30,324 nt of DNA from CAZQEZ01 sp964592475 (GTDB lineage Bacteria; Bacteroidota; Bacteroidia; Cytophagales; Cyclobacteriaceae), in contig CAZQEZ010000050.1 in assembly GCA_964592475.1 (NCBI GenBank), positions 1 through 30,324 on the forward strand, read 5' to 3'. Positions within the stretch are counted from its first letter, which is position 1. Each line of letters opens with the position of its first letter. Under the pieces are notes generated by a model, which was not told the origin of the DNA, did not search any database, and worked only from the letters and a program-made list of their open reading frames with translations. Shown here one piece after another: positions 17,699 through 25,766 of the stretch. The translations under genes were made by a program, and so were the position numbers.

Positions 17699-17759
17699 AT
17701 AACCAAAACATAGTGTATGAGCTCAGGTTAAATAAATGAGTATTTTTTTATTAAATGAT

Positions 17760-17783
17760 AAAAAAGGGGATGGCATTATCCCC
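17760..17783 (-). terminator. Intrinsic terminator overlapping the rseP stop codon
   Basis: On the minus strand GGGGAT and ATCCCC form a 6-bp G+C-rich stem around the loop AATGCC, followed directly by six T residues. The rseP stop codon (17776-17778) lies inside the hairpin. It closes the GH3-dxr-rseP transcript. Confidence 0.75.
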
Positions 17784-19119
17784 ATGGAGTAAGCTTTAAA
17801 ATGTCGTTAAATATCACAAATACCATAAGTGCCAGCAATAGAGCCATTCCTATTTTTTGAGCTATTTCCATAAATTTATCTGAAGGCTTACGACCAGAGA
17901 TTATTTCATAAAGCAGGAACATTACATGACCGCCATCAAGTGCTGGTATGGGTAATAAATTCATAAATGCTAATACCATGGAAAGTAGTCCGGTTAAGCT
18001 CCAGAATCGCAGCCAATCCCAATCGCCACCAAAAACTTGCGCAATACCAATAGGACCACTTAAAGATTTGGTAGCTGAAATTTCGCCCCGGATTATCTTG
18101 CCAAATGCTTTTATATTTACCCAAACTGCTTCAAATGCTCTGGCTGCTCCCTTTCCAATTGATTCTCCAAAAGTATAATGCAAATAATTTAAATCAAGAT
18201 CCGGCCTAAATTGAATACCCACTAAGCTATCGCTACCTACTGTGATTTGTATTTTTTCCTGAATGAAATCAACCGGGTCTTCGCCATTGCCTGTTGGTCT
18301 TTTAACAGTGAAAGAAATGGCATTGCCAGCATTTTGCTTTATTTTTTCATTTAATTCGTAACTGTAGGTAGTATCACCATTTACCATGGTGATCACATCG
18401 TTTTCTTCCAGTCCGGATTTAGCGGCATTACCATCTTTTAAAATGTTAGTTACTTCGGAAAAAGCCCTTGGCTCCATAAATCGAGCAGCTTTTACATCAG
18501 AAAGTTCTTCGATAAAATTATTAGGGATATCGATTCTTATGGTTTCTCCATTACGATCAATGGAATAATAACTATTGCTTTCCAGCAGCACGTTAGTGCC
18601 AGTCAGGTCACTGAAGCGTTCATAATCATTACCATTAACTTCTAATATTCTATCGCCTGTTTGTAATCCAATTTTTTTGGCCAGTTCATGGGCTACAATT
18701 CCATGTTCAGCAATTTCTTCTTTAGGAATATAAGGGTCTCCGTAAATGAAGGTAATGATAATAAAGATAATAATTCCTGTGATCACATTCATGGTAACGC
18801 CACCTAGCATTACTATTAGCCGCTGCCAGGCAGGTTTGGAGCGAAACTCCCAGGGTTTGGGTTCCTCTCCCAGTTTTTCAGTATCCAATGACTCATCCAC
18901 CATGCCGGAAATCTTAACAAAACCACCTAACGGTATGGAACCTATTGAATATTCAGTTTCCCCTTTTTTAACCCCAAAAATTTTGGGAGGAAAACCAATC
19001 GAAAATTGTTCCACTCTCATACCAAACCATTTGGCCGTAATCATGTGACCAAACTCATGTATCCCCACTAAAATTGATAAGCTCAGAATTATCTGAGCTG
19101 CCATTACTAATCCTTCCAT
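17776..19119 (-). CDS. rseP: RIP metalloprotease RseP (site-2 protease)
   Basis: A 447-residue M50B intramembrane zinc protease of the inner membrane. The zinc motif HEFGH is at residues 21-25 in the first transmembrane segment, and the second metal motif LDGGH is near residue 394-398, preceded by NLLPIPA. Between them are a second membrane segment (about 108-128) and two tandem PDZ-like domains (about 130-300). In E. coli RseP performs the second cut of anti-sigma-E factor RseA and also clears remnant signal peptides. Length agrees with the family. The ATG begins immediately after the dxr stop codon with no spacer, which argues for translational coupling. Met6 would be an alternative start. 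No RseA or sigma-E homologue is in the window. Confidence 0.96.
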   Translation of the reverse strand: MEGLVMAAQIILSLSILVGIHEFGHMITAKWFGMRVEQFSIGFPPKIFGVKKGETEYSIGSIPLGGFVKISGMVDESLDTEKLGEEPKPWEFRSKPAWQRLIVMLGGVTMNVITGIIIFIIITFIYGDPYIPKEEIAEHGIVAHELAKKIGLQTGDRILEVNGNDYERFSDLTGTNVLLESNSYYSIDRNGETIRIDIPNNFIEELSDVKAARFMEPRAFSEVTNILKDGNAAKSGLEENDVITMVNGDTTYSYELNEKIKQNAGNAISFTVKRPTGNGEDPVDFIQEKIQITVGSDSLVGIQFRPDLDLNYLHYTFGESIGKGAARAFEAVWVNIKAFGKIIRGEISATKSLSGPIGIAQVFGGDWDWLRFWSLTGLLSMVLAFMNLLPIPALDGGHVMFLLYEIISGRKPSDKFMEIAQKIGMALLLALMVFVIFNDILKLTPWG

Positions 19120-20286
19120 TTACTTTATAAGTTCTTGTGCTTTTATTCTTGTTTCTTTATCTGTATTAATATAATCTTCATAATAAGGCGACGCTATATA
19201 ATGCATATCGCCCATACATCGTTCTATTATTTCCGACATTTCTAAAAATCCAATCCGGTCACGCAAAAATTCTGCCACAGCTATTTCATTAGCAGCATTT
19301 AAAATGCAAGGCATATTACCACCTTTTTTCAAAGCTTCAAATGCCAGGCTCAGATTTTTAAAAGTCATTATGTCAGGTTTTTCAAAATCGAGCGAAGAGA
19401 ACTGACTGAAGTCAAATCTGGGAAAATCAGAAGAATGTCTTTCCGGATAGCTCATAGCATATTGAATGGGAACTCGCATATCAGGAAGACCCATCTGCGC
19501 TTTCATAGACCCATCGACAAATTGTACAATTGAATGAATTATAGATTGAGGATGTACAATTACTTCTATCTTATCTGTGGGTAATCCAAATAACCAATGC
19601 GCTTCAATCACTTCCAATCCTTTATTCATAAGAGAAGCCGAATCAATGGTTACTTTTGCACCCATGTCCCAGTTGGGGTGTTTTAGTGCCTGGTGCTTCG
19701 TTACAGTTTTTAAATATTCTTTATTTTTACCTCTAAAAGGACCACCTGAAGCAGTTAAAATCAATTTTTCAATACTATTATTATCTTCTCCGGTAAGACA
19801 TTGAAATATAGCTGAATGCTCAGAATCGACAGGATATATCTCAATATTATGTTCCTTAGCCAACTTGGTGATCATATCCCCGGCAATTACCAATGTTTCT
19901 TTATTGGCTAGGGCAATGTTTTTGCCAGCTTTAATAGCGCTGATAGTAGGACGTAAACCGGAAAACCCGACTAATGCAGTGATTACCAACTCAGTAGAAG
20001 GTATTTGAACCATGTCACTTAAAGCGTCTTTTCCACTTAAAACTTTAATATCTTCATTTTTTAAAGCTTCTTCAACTTCTTTACGCAAATCTTCCTGACC
20101 AATTAAAACAGCTTTAGGATGAAACTTTAATGCCTGCTCAATAAGCAGACGTGAGTTGAAATTGGCAGTTAATGCATCAACCTGGTATTTATCGGGGTTG
20201 GCCGCTACTACTTCCAGGGCTTGAGTGCCTATAGAACCGGTAGATCCTAATATTGTAATATGTTTTATAGTAGATTTAACTTTCAC
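19120..20286 (-). CDS. dxr: 1-deoxy-D-xylulose-5-phosphate reductoisomerase
   Basis: A 388-residue cytoplasmic enzyme, normal length. It converts DXP to 2-C-methyl-D-erythritol 4-phosphate with NADPH and a divalent metal, the committed step of the non-mevalonate isoprenoid pathway. Visible family blocks are the NADPH-binding ITILGSTGSIGTQALEV at residues 10-26, ANKETLVIAG, PVDSEHSAIFQCL (metal ligands Asp and Glu), TASGGPFR, and HPNWDMGAKVTIDSASLMNKG with its Glu ligand region following. The gene abuts rseP with zero spacing and begins 3 bp after the GH3 stop, so all three are very likely one operon. An organism with dxr should use the MEP rather than the mevalonate route. Confidence 0.97.
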   Translation of the reverse strand: MKVKSTIKHITILGSTGSIGTQALEVVAANPDKYQVDALTANFNSRLLIEQALKFHPKAVLIGQEDLRKEVEEALKNEDIKVLSGKDALSDMVQIPSTELVITALVGFSGLRPTISAIKAGKNIALANKETLVIAGDMITKLAKEHNIEIYPVDSEHSAIFQCLTGEDNNSIEKLILTASGGPFRGKNKEYLKTVTKHQALKHPNWDMGAKVTIDSASLMNKGLEVIEAHWLFGLPTDKIEVIVHPQSIIHSIVQFVDGSMKAQMGLPDMRVPIQYAMSYPERHSSDFPRFDFSQFSSLDFEKPDIMTFKNLSLAFEALKKGGNMPCILNAANEIAVAEFLRDRIGFLEMSEIIERCMGDMHYIASPYYEDYINTDKETRIKAQELIK

Positions 20287-20289
20287 TTA

Positions 20290-21789
20290 TTAATTGTTTA
20301 CCATTTTTTCTACTTCATCAGCAATTTTTCGGTCATTAGCTAAACGCGGCACTTTGTTTTGTCCTCCTAATTTTCCCTGAGATCTCATGTAGTTGATGAA
20401 AGAACCCTTTGGCAAAGAAATTATTTTCAAAGGTCTCAATATTTTTCCAGAAATAAGATCGTCATAATAGGGATTTAGATTTTGCAGATGCAAATTTATT
20501 TCTTTTTCAAAAGCTTCCAAATCTTTAGGTGGCTTGGCAAATTCCACGTACCATTCGTGCAAAGGCAACCCTTCTTTAGGTGTAACTTGAGGGGCAACCG
20601 TGAATTCAACCAATTCTACTTCCGGAAATTTAGTCATGGTCATTTTCATCGCTTTTTCTACCTCTTCCCCTATTACGTGCTCGCCAAAGGCTGAAATGAA
20701 GTGCTTTACCCTTCCGGTAACCAATACCCTGTAAGGATCAGTAGAAACAAATTTTACAGTGTCGCCAATGGAATATCCCCAAAGGCCGGCATTATTATTT
20801 AAAATAACTGCATAATTTATTCCGGTTTTTACTTCATCTATACGCAACCGGGTAGGGTGATCATTAAAATATTCATCGATTGGAATAAATTCGAAGAAAA
20901 TACCGCTTTTTAAAAGCATAAGCAGCCCTTCTTCGGATTGTAAATCCTGGTAAGCAATAAAACCTTCCGATGCAGGGTAAGTCTCTATAGAATCAATTAC
21001 CTTTCCTACTGATTCAAATAACTTGGCCCGGTACGGTTCAAAATTGACACCTCCGTAAATGAACATTTCAAAATTTGGAAATATGTCTTTAACCTTTTTG
21101 CCGGTTCGTTTATAAATGCGATCAAAATACATTTGTACCCATGGTGGAATTCCACTAATTAAGGTCATATCTTGATTCAATGTTTCATCAATGATTTTTT
21201 CCAGTTTTTCTTCCCAGTCTTCAATGCAGTTAGTGTCGAAACTGGGCATTTGGTTGGTACGCAAATAACCAGGCACATGATGATTTACAATACCTGACAA
21301 CCGACCGGTTTTTATACCCGCTTTTTCATCCAGTGTTGGGCTTCCGGAAAGAAAAATCAATTTTCCATCTAAAAATTGCGATTTGCCGGTTTCATGCACA
21401 TAACTCAATATAGCATTGCGAGCGCTGTTGAGGTGATTAGGTATCGAGTCTTTGGTAAGGGGAATATATTTCGTACCAGAAGTAGTACCTGAAGTTTTGG
21501 TAAAGTAAGCGGGCTTACCAGGCCAAAGCACATCGCTTTCGCCTGCAAGTATTTTTTCTATATAAGGTTTTAATTCTTCGTAATCGCGTATGGGAACATT
21601 TTCTTTGAAATCATCGTAATTTCGAATATTATTAAAGTTGTGATCTTGCCCAAACTGCGTTTTTTTTCCAACATTTACTAACTGATGAAAAACTTTTTCT
21701 TGAGAGGCTGCAGGATTGGCAGCCCACTTGCGTTGCTGGCTTACCACCAAGGAAGCCAATGGTTTACTTAAAGTTGATCTTATTCCCAT
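20290..21789 (-). CDS. GH3-family acyl-adenylate/amidotransfer enzyme
   Basis: A 499-residue protein of the GH3 family, part of the adenylate-forming ANL superfamily. The phosphate-binding motif YFTKTSGTTSGTK lies at about residues 95-107, and other conserved blocks include FIYGGVNFEPYRAKLF, YPASEGFIAYQD, LLLKSGIFFEFIP-like and LWGYSIGDTVKFVSTDPYRVLVTGRVKHFISAFGEHV. Plant GH3 enzymes adenylate a carboxylic acid (auxin, jasmonate) and join it to an amino acid; bacterial homologues are mostly uncharacterised, and the database label auxin-responsive promoter protein is misleading. It is the first gene of a unit with dxr and rseP. Divergent transcription from htrA across 156 bp suggests a shared promoter region. 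The reaction is inferred; substrates cannot be read from sequence. Confidence 0.9.
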   Translation of the reverse strand: MGIRSTLSKPLASLVVSQQRKWAANPAASQEKVFHQLVNVGKKTQFGQDHNFNNIRNYDDFKENVPIRDYEELKPYIEKILAGESDVLWPGKPAYFTKTSGTTSGTKYIPLTKDSIPNHLNSARNAILSYVHETGKSQFLDGKLIFLSGSPTLDEKAGIKTGRLSGIVNHHVPGYLRTNQMPSFDTNCIEDWEEKLEKIIDETLNQDMTLISGIPPWVQMYFDRIYKRTGKKVKDIFPNFEMFIYGGVNFEPYRAKLFESVGKVIDSIETYPASEGFIAYQDLQSEEGLLMLLKSGIFFEFIPIDEYFNDHPTRLRIDEVKTGINYAVILNNNAGLWGYSIGDTVKFVSTDPYRVLVTGRVKHFISAFGEHVIGEEVEKAMKMTMTKFPEVELVEFTVAPQVTPKEGLPLHEWYVEFAKPPKDLEAFEKEINLHLQNLNPYYDDLISGKILRPLKIISLPKGSFINYMRSQGKLGGQNKVPRLANDRKIADEVEKMVNN

Positions 21790-21872
21790 AAGGCCGCAAA
21801 GCTAATGAATTTTAATATTGAGAAATGATTTTATGTAATTAATATGTTAATTTTCGTTAAGTCTGAAAATGT

Positions 21873-21901
21873 TTTGTAGTTTTTTTATTTACTTTACGTT
21901 G
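21873..21901 (+). promoter_or_regulatory. Candidate Bacteroidota promoter for the HtrA gene
   Basis: A -33 element TTTG (21873-21876) is followed after 18 bp by TACGTTG (21895-21901), close to the Bacteroidota -7 consensus TAnnTTTG with one mismatch. The distance to the ATG at 21946 is about 45 bp. The consensus is loose in A+T-rich DNA, so this is a candidate only. Confidence 0.35.
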
Positions 21902-21945
21902 TAAAAACCGAATACTAGTTACCATTATATAGCAATAACACTTTT

Positions 21946-23391
21946 ATGAAAAACTTGGTTTTAAGCATTGTTTTATCTCTTCTGGCCGGTTTTACCGGGG
22001 CCTTTTTTTACAATCAGTTTTATAGTGTTAATGATCAGGTACACAATCCACAATATCTGGCTGCCAGTAATTCCAAATCAGAAAGTTTTAATCACTCAAT
22101 CTCCGGTAAAGCACTTTCTCCCAATAAGTTAGCTATCGAAAAAGATTTTGTGGCAGCTTCGGCCAAATCAACCCCCAGTGTTGTATATATTAAAACTGTT
22201 TCTCAAACTCGCTATGGTAATAGCTGGTTCGAATGGTTTTTTGGTGAACAAGCCGGTCAGACAATCAGCAGTGGTAGTGGGGTAATATATACTTCTGATG
22301 GCTTTATTATTACCAATAATCATGTAGTTGATGGTGCTGATAATTTAGAAGTGATTCATAATAAAAGAAGTTATCCTGCTCAATTGATTGGTACAGATCC
22401 ATCAACCGATCTAGCCATATTGAAAATAGAAGCCAACAGTTTGCCTAATATTACCATAGGAAGTAGTCGTGATTTGCAAGTTGGTGAATGGGTAATTGCC
22501 GTGGGAAATCCATTTAACCTAACCAGTACTGTAACTGCCGGTATTGTTAGTGCCAAAGGCCGGGAAATAAATATATTGAAAAGTGACTTTCCTATCGAGT
22601 CATTTATTCAAACAGATGCTGCCATAAATCCAGGAAATAGCGGCGGTGCTTTGGTTAATATCGATGGGGAACTGGTAGGGATAAATACGGCCATATTATC
22701 CAAAACCGGTTCTTATGCAGGATATGGATTTGCAGTACCGGTAGACATTGTGCGCAAAGTTGCCGACGATATGATTGAATATGGAGAGGTACAAAAAGCA
22801 TTTATAGGGGCTGATATCGTGGATATGGATCCGGAAATTGCCGAGCAATTGGATGTAGAAGACTTGTCAGGAGTGGTAATAACTTATGTGAATAATAAAG
22901 GAGCCGCCGTAGAAGCAGGCTTTCAAAAAGGAGACATAATTCTATCAGTAAATGGAGAGCCAATCAGCAGTAAAGCTACATTTGAAGAGCAAATTGGCTA
23001 CTATTCTCCCGGCGAAAAGGTGAGCATCACCTACAAAAGAGATGGTAAAATCAAGAATACTAATATGAAGTTAACCAATAGGCTTGGAACTACCAACCTG
23101 ATCAAACGAGACCTTTTTTACTCCGCTGACCTAAAAGCTGAATTTGAAACGCTTAGCAACGAAGAACTTGATTACATGGATTTGGATCATGGTGTTCGAA
23201 TTACGCAAATAAATCCGGGCCCCATAGGTAATCTTAAAATAGAAGAAGGGTTTATCGTGACTAATATCAATAAAAAACCTATTACTAATGCACGTGAATT
23301 AGTAAGAATATTGATGAAATTGGATGGTCGGGTAATCATTGAAGGTATGAATAAAAAAGGCGTAAAAGGATATTATTCTTATTATTTTTAA
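21946..23391 (+). CDS. HtrA/Deg-family periplasmic serine protease
   Basis: A 481-residue protein with an N-terminal hydrophobic segment (about residues 4-20, no clear cut site), so it is exported and perhaps anchored. It carries the chymotrypsin-fold triad: His126 in TNNHVVDGA, Asp155 in STDLAILKI, Ser232 in GNSGGAL, in the usual order. Two PDZ domains follow (about 275-365 and 385-475), the length and layout of DegP/DegQ proteins. These degrade or hold misfolded periplasmic and outer-membrane proteins, and in E. coli are induced by envelope stress. The gene is alone and ends at a shared two-way terminator with the phosphoglycerate mutase gene. Which of the degP, degQ or degS roles it fills cannot be told; the double PDZ argues against degS. 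Confidence 0.95.
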   Translation: MKNLVLSIVLSLLAGFTGAFFYNQFYSVNDQVHNPQYLAASNSKSESFNHSISGKALSPNKLAIEKDFVAASAKSTPSVVYIKTVSQTRYGNSWFEWFFGEQAGQTISSGSGVIYTSDGFIITNNHVVDGADNLEVIHNKRSYPAQLIGTDPSTDLAILKIEANSLPNITIGSSRDLQVGEWVIAVGNPFNLTSTVTAGIVSAKGREINILKSDFPIESFIQTDAAINPGNSGGALVNIDGELVGINTAILSKTGSYAGYGFAVPVDIVRKVADDMIEYGEVQKAFIGADIVDMDPEIAEQLDVEDLSGVVITYVNNKGAAVEAGFQKGDIILSVNGEPISSKATFEEQIGYYSPGEKVSITYKRDGKIKNTNMKLTNRLGTTNLIKRDLFYSADLKAEFETLSNEELDYMDLDHGVRITQINPGPIGNLKIEEGFIVTNINKKPITNARELVRILMKLDGRVIIEGMNKKGVKGYYSYYF

Positions 23392-23476
23392 TTTATGACT
23401 AAACCTATTTCAGGAAACAAAGATTGGAATACACGAGGGTGTTCTTTAATTTGATTACGGTGATGCAAAATATCAA

Positions 23477-23566
23477 ATGACTGATTATTCTCAGCGACTT
23501 AATAAAAAATCGGGAAATGAGAAAATGATCATTTGGGAGGTATATTTGGGGGATGTTTTTGAATGA
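23477..23566 (+). other. Tiny open frame between htrA and the terminator, possibly not coding
   Basis: A 29-codon ATG frame (MTDYSQRLNKKS and ending VYLGDVFE) lies in the convergent intergenic stretch 23392-23585. It has no recognised homologue, no clear ribosome-binding signal, and may be a remnant of a longer gene or chance. Nothing else is visible in this interval. Confidence 0.15.
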
Positions 23567-23585
23567 AAACACGGAGGTTTATAAT

Positions 23586-23619
23586 AAAAAGAGGTTTCAG
23601 AAAATTGAAACCTCTTTTT
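23586..23619. terminator. Bidirectional terminator between htrA and apgM
   Basis: AAAAAGAGGTTTCA (23586-23599) and TGAAACCTCTTTTT (23606-23619) form a perfect 14-bp stem around a 6-nt loop, with A and T runs on the two sides. It works in both directions and sits between the two convergent genes, 17 bp from the apgM stop. This is the strongest terminator in the window. Confidence 0.9.
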
Positions 23620-23635
23620 GTTTGGTTATTGAATT

Positions 23636-24853
23636 TTAAGCTCCAAATTTTTGCAATTTGTCCGCGTGAGCCAATGCCAACGGAATAATTTCTTTAGCTG
23701 TAATAGTGCCTATTTCACCCTGTATGCATGTTTTTTCATGAAACCTATCCAAAAACGGCCCACGCAAGTAAGGCGCTTGCATCAGCAATGGAACGGCATG
23801 CCAACTATGTGCTTTCAATGCCGGTGGAGTAGAGTGGTCGCCCGTGACAATTAAAACATCTGGCTTAGCTTCCAAAAGCGCAGGTAGTGCTGCATCCATT
23901 TCCTCTATCCTTTTTACTTTGGCATTCAAATCCCCATCTTCACCGGTTTTGTCTGTATATTTAAAATGAGCAAAAACAAATGTATGATCTTTAAGTGCTT
24001 TAGCAGCTTCTTCACAAATGCCCTTAGCTTCGGTAGGAGAAGCAACTACAGGCATACCAAATAAACGAGCCACCCCTCGGTACATAGGATAGCCGGCAAC
24101 TGCAGCAGGCTTTAATTTCCACCTTTCAGCAAAAGAGGCCCAGCTGGGAAGTTGAGCAAAACCTCTGGTTAGAATAAAATTCGCTTGTTTTTCATCTTTT
24201 AAGATGTCTTTTATTTGATCAAGCAAGCCACTTACCAGTTTAGCGGTTTTAGAACTTGCATGCTCATCTCTGGCTGGATCTAAGGGTGGAATGCCGGTTT
24301 GCTGAGGATCGGTATCACCTACATTATCATCAAGTCCCTCCCCTCTTAGTACAAGAACTGCCCGGTGCTCCGACTCGGTGATCAGGTGCATATCTACACC
24401 TTCGGGTCTTTTTATTTTGTCTTTTATTTTTTGTAATACACGTTCATTTTCTTCGGTAGGAATTCTACCGGCTCTCCTGTCTACTACATTACCGTCGCTG
24501 TCTAGCGTACAAAAATTCAATCTTGCCGCTACATCGCCCTGCTTTATTTCGAATTCTACCCCTAAAGCACTTAAGACTCCCCGACCGATTTGATAAAAAA
24601 TGGGATCGTAGCCAAACAAACCAATATGACCAGGGCCACTTCCCGGAGTAATACCTCTTGCAACCGGAATACTCTCACCTAAAGCACTTTTTTTAGTAAG
24701 TGCATCAAAATTTGGTGTTTTTGCTATTTCCAGTGCGGTACCTTTACCACTGTTATCTACATCACCAAGTCCGTCCAACACCAGCAGACATATTCTTTTA
24801 TCATTTTCCAGGGCTTGTTCACTGAGTAAATTGCCATAAATATCTTCTTCCAT
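23636..24853 (-). CDS. apgM: 2,3-bisphosphoglycerate-independent phosphoglycerate mutase, archaeal type
   Basis: A 405-residue cytoplasmic enzyme of the alkaline-phosphatase superfamily that interconverts 3- and 2-phosphoglycerate in glycolysis and gluconeogenesis. The N terminus shows the metal-binding LLVLDGLGD (Asp27), and GITPGSGPGHIGLFGYDP contains Ser72, the expected phospho-acceptor. Other blocks are RGVLSALGVEFE, DVAARLNFCTLD, RRAGRIPTEEN, and C-terminal HFKYTDKTGEDGD and TGDHSTPPALKAHSWHAVP, with the remaining metal ligands. This is the archaeal-type enzyme (aPGAM), about 400 residues, not the longer GpmI. It is a single gene ending at the two-way terminator. The family is well established; assignment is strong. 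Confidence 0.93.
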   Translation of the reverse strand: MEEDIYGNLLSEQALENDKRICLLVLDGLGDVDNSGKGTALEIAKTPNFDALTKKSALGESIPVARGITPGSGPGHIGLFGYDPIFYQIGRGVLSALGVEFEIKQGDVAARLNFCTLDSDGNVVDRRAGRIPTEENERVLQKIKDKIKRPEGVDMHLITESEHRAVLVLRGEGLDDNVGDTDPQQTGIPPLDPARDEHASSKTAKLVSGLLDQIKDILKDEKQANFILTRGFAQLPSWASFAERWKLKPAAVAGYPMYRGVARLFGMPVVASPTEAKGICEEAAKALKDHTFVFAHFKYTDKTGEDGDLNAKVKRIEEMDAALPALLEAKPDVLIVTGDHSTPPALKAHSWHAVPLLMQAPYLRGPFLDRFHEKTCIQGEIGTITAKEIIPLALAHADKLQKFGA

Positions 24854-25090
24854 GATTTAAAAAATTTAATATTTTAAAATGTGTAATTAGTTTTAAAACT
24901 CCCTAAAAATCGAATGGACATCGTTTTTTTAGTTGCTTAAGATAAGCAGTTCAAAATTAAAGTTGAAATGCGAAACCACAAAGCATTAACAAAGGTTGCT
25001 ATAAGAATGATCAATTGGTATAATAAAAAATATTCTATAAGCCATTCAGGCTCCTTAAAACAATTAATTCATATCCGCTACTCAACATTA

Positions 25091-25600
25091 TTAATCAAAC
25101 CACTTGGCATACATGATATAGTTATTGGCGGTGCGAGAAAAAACTTCCTGCATTTCCGGACCTACATCTTTTATCTTTTTTGCCGGCATACCGGCGTAGA
25201 TGCTGTTACCTTCTACTATAGTGCCGGCAAGCACCACAGCCCCCGCTGCCACTATAGAACCACTTTTAACCACAGCATCGTCCATCACGATAGCCCCCAT
25301 GCCTATTAGCACATTATCTTCCAGGGTACAGCCATGAACAATGGCATTGTGAGCAATCGATACATTGTTGCCAATGGTAGTTTTGGCTTTTAGGTAGGTG
25401 CAATGAATTACTGCTCCATCCTGAATATTGGTATTATTGCCAATAACTATAGAGTGCACGTCACCCCGAACTACAGCGTTAAACCAAACGCTGCAATTAT
25501 CACCCATTACCACCTCTCCTACTACCGTGGCATTATCTGCCAAAAACACATTGTCACCAAACTTTGGACTAATTCCTTTTACTGATTTAATAAGTGCCAT
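25091..25600 (-). CDS. Gamma-class carbonic anhydrase family protein
   Basis: A 169-residue left-handed beta-helix protein built from hexapeptide repeats (pattern [LIV]-G-x-x-x-x), which should assemble as a trimer with metal at the subunit interface. The presumed zinc ligands are His66, His84 and His89 (GAVIHC and AHNAIVHGC), and the family's Arg45, Asp47, Gln60 and Asp61 are present in NAVVRGDVHS and NIQDGAVIH. Gamma carbonic anhydrases hydrate CO2, but many bacterial homologues in this clade (YrdA/PaaY-like) have weak or unmeasured activity, and PaaY is a thioesterase, so function is provisional. Divergent from the P2A ATPase gene across 166 bp. Length is typical. Confidence 0.9.
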   Translation of the reverse strand: MALIKSVKGISPKFGDNVFLADNATVVGEVVMGDNCSVWFNAVVRGDVHSIVIGNNTNIQDGAVIHCTYLKAKTTIGNNVSIAHNAIVHGCTLEDNVLIGMGAIVMDDAVVKSGSIVAAGAVVLAGTIVEGNSIYAGMPAKKIKDVGPEMQEVFSRTANNYIMYAKWFD

Positions 25601-25766
25601 ACTAAAATCAAAATTTTACTACAAAAGTAAATGAATAATCTACTTGTCATTATGAATTATATCATTGTTTTGATTGAAAATTAATAAATTAAAAATTTTA
25701 CTTTTTAATTTGTAAACAGAAGCGAAAGTTAGATGTTCTAAATAAGAACTTAATTTTTTTATCTCG

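Noticed and set aside
22220..22245. GGTTCGAATGG, resembling the T-loop of a tRNA
   Set aside because: It lies inside the htrA coding sequence and no acceptor, D or anticodon stem surrounds it.
24903..24932. A/T-rich hairpin in the region between the gamma carbonic anhydrase and apgM genes
   Set aside because: The stem needs a mismatch and a bulge and lies about 160 bp past the nearest stop; too weak to call a terminator.
24968..25309. 113-codon plus-strand frame
   Set aside because: Its second half lies antisense to the clearly real gamma carbonic anhydrase gene; composition fits a shadow.
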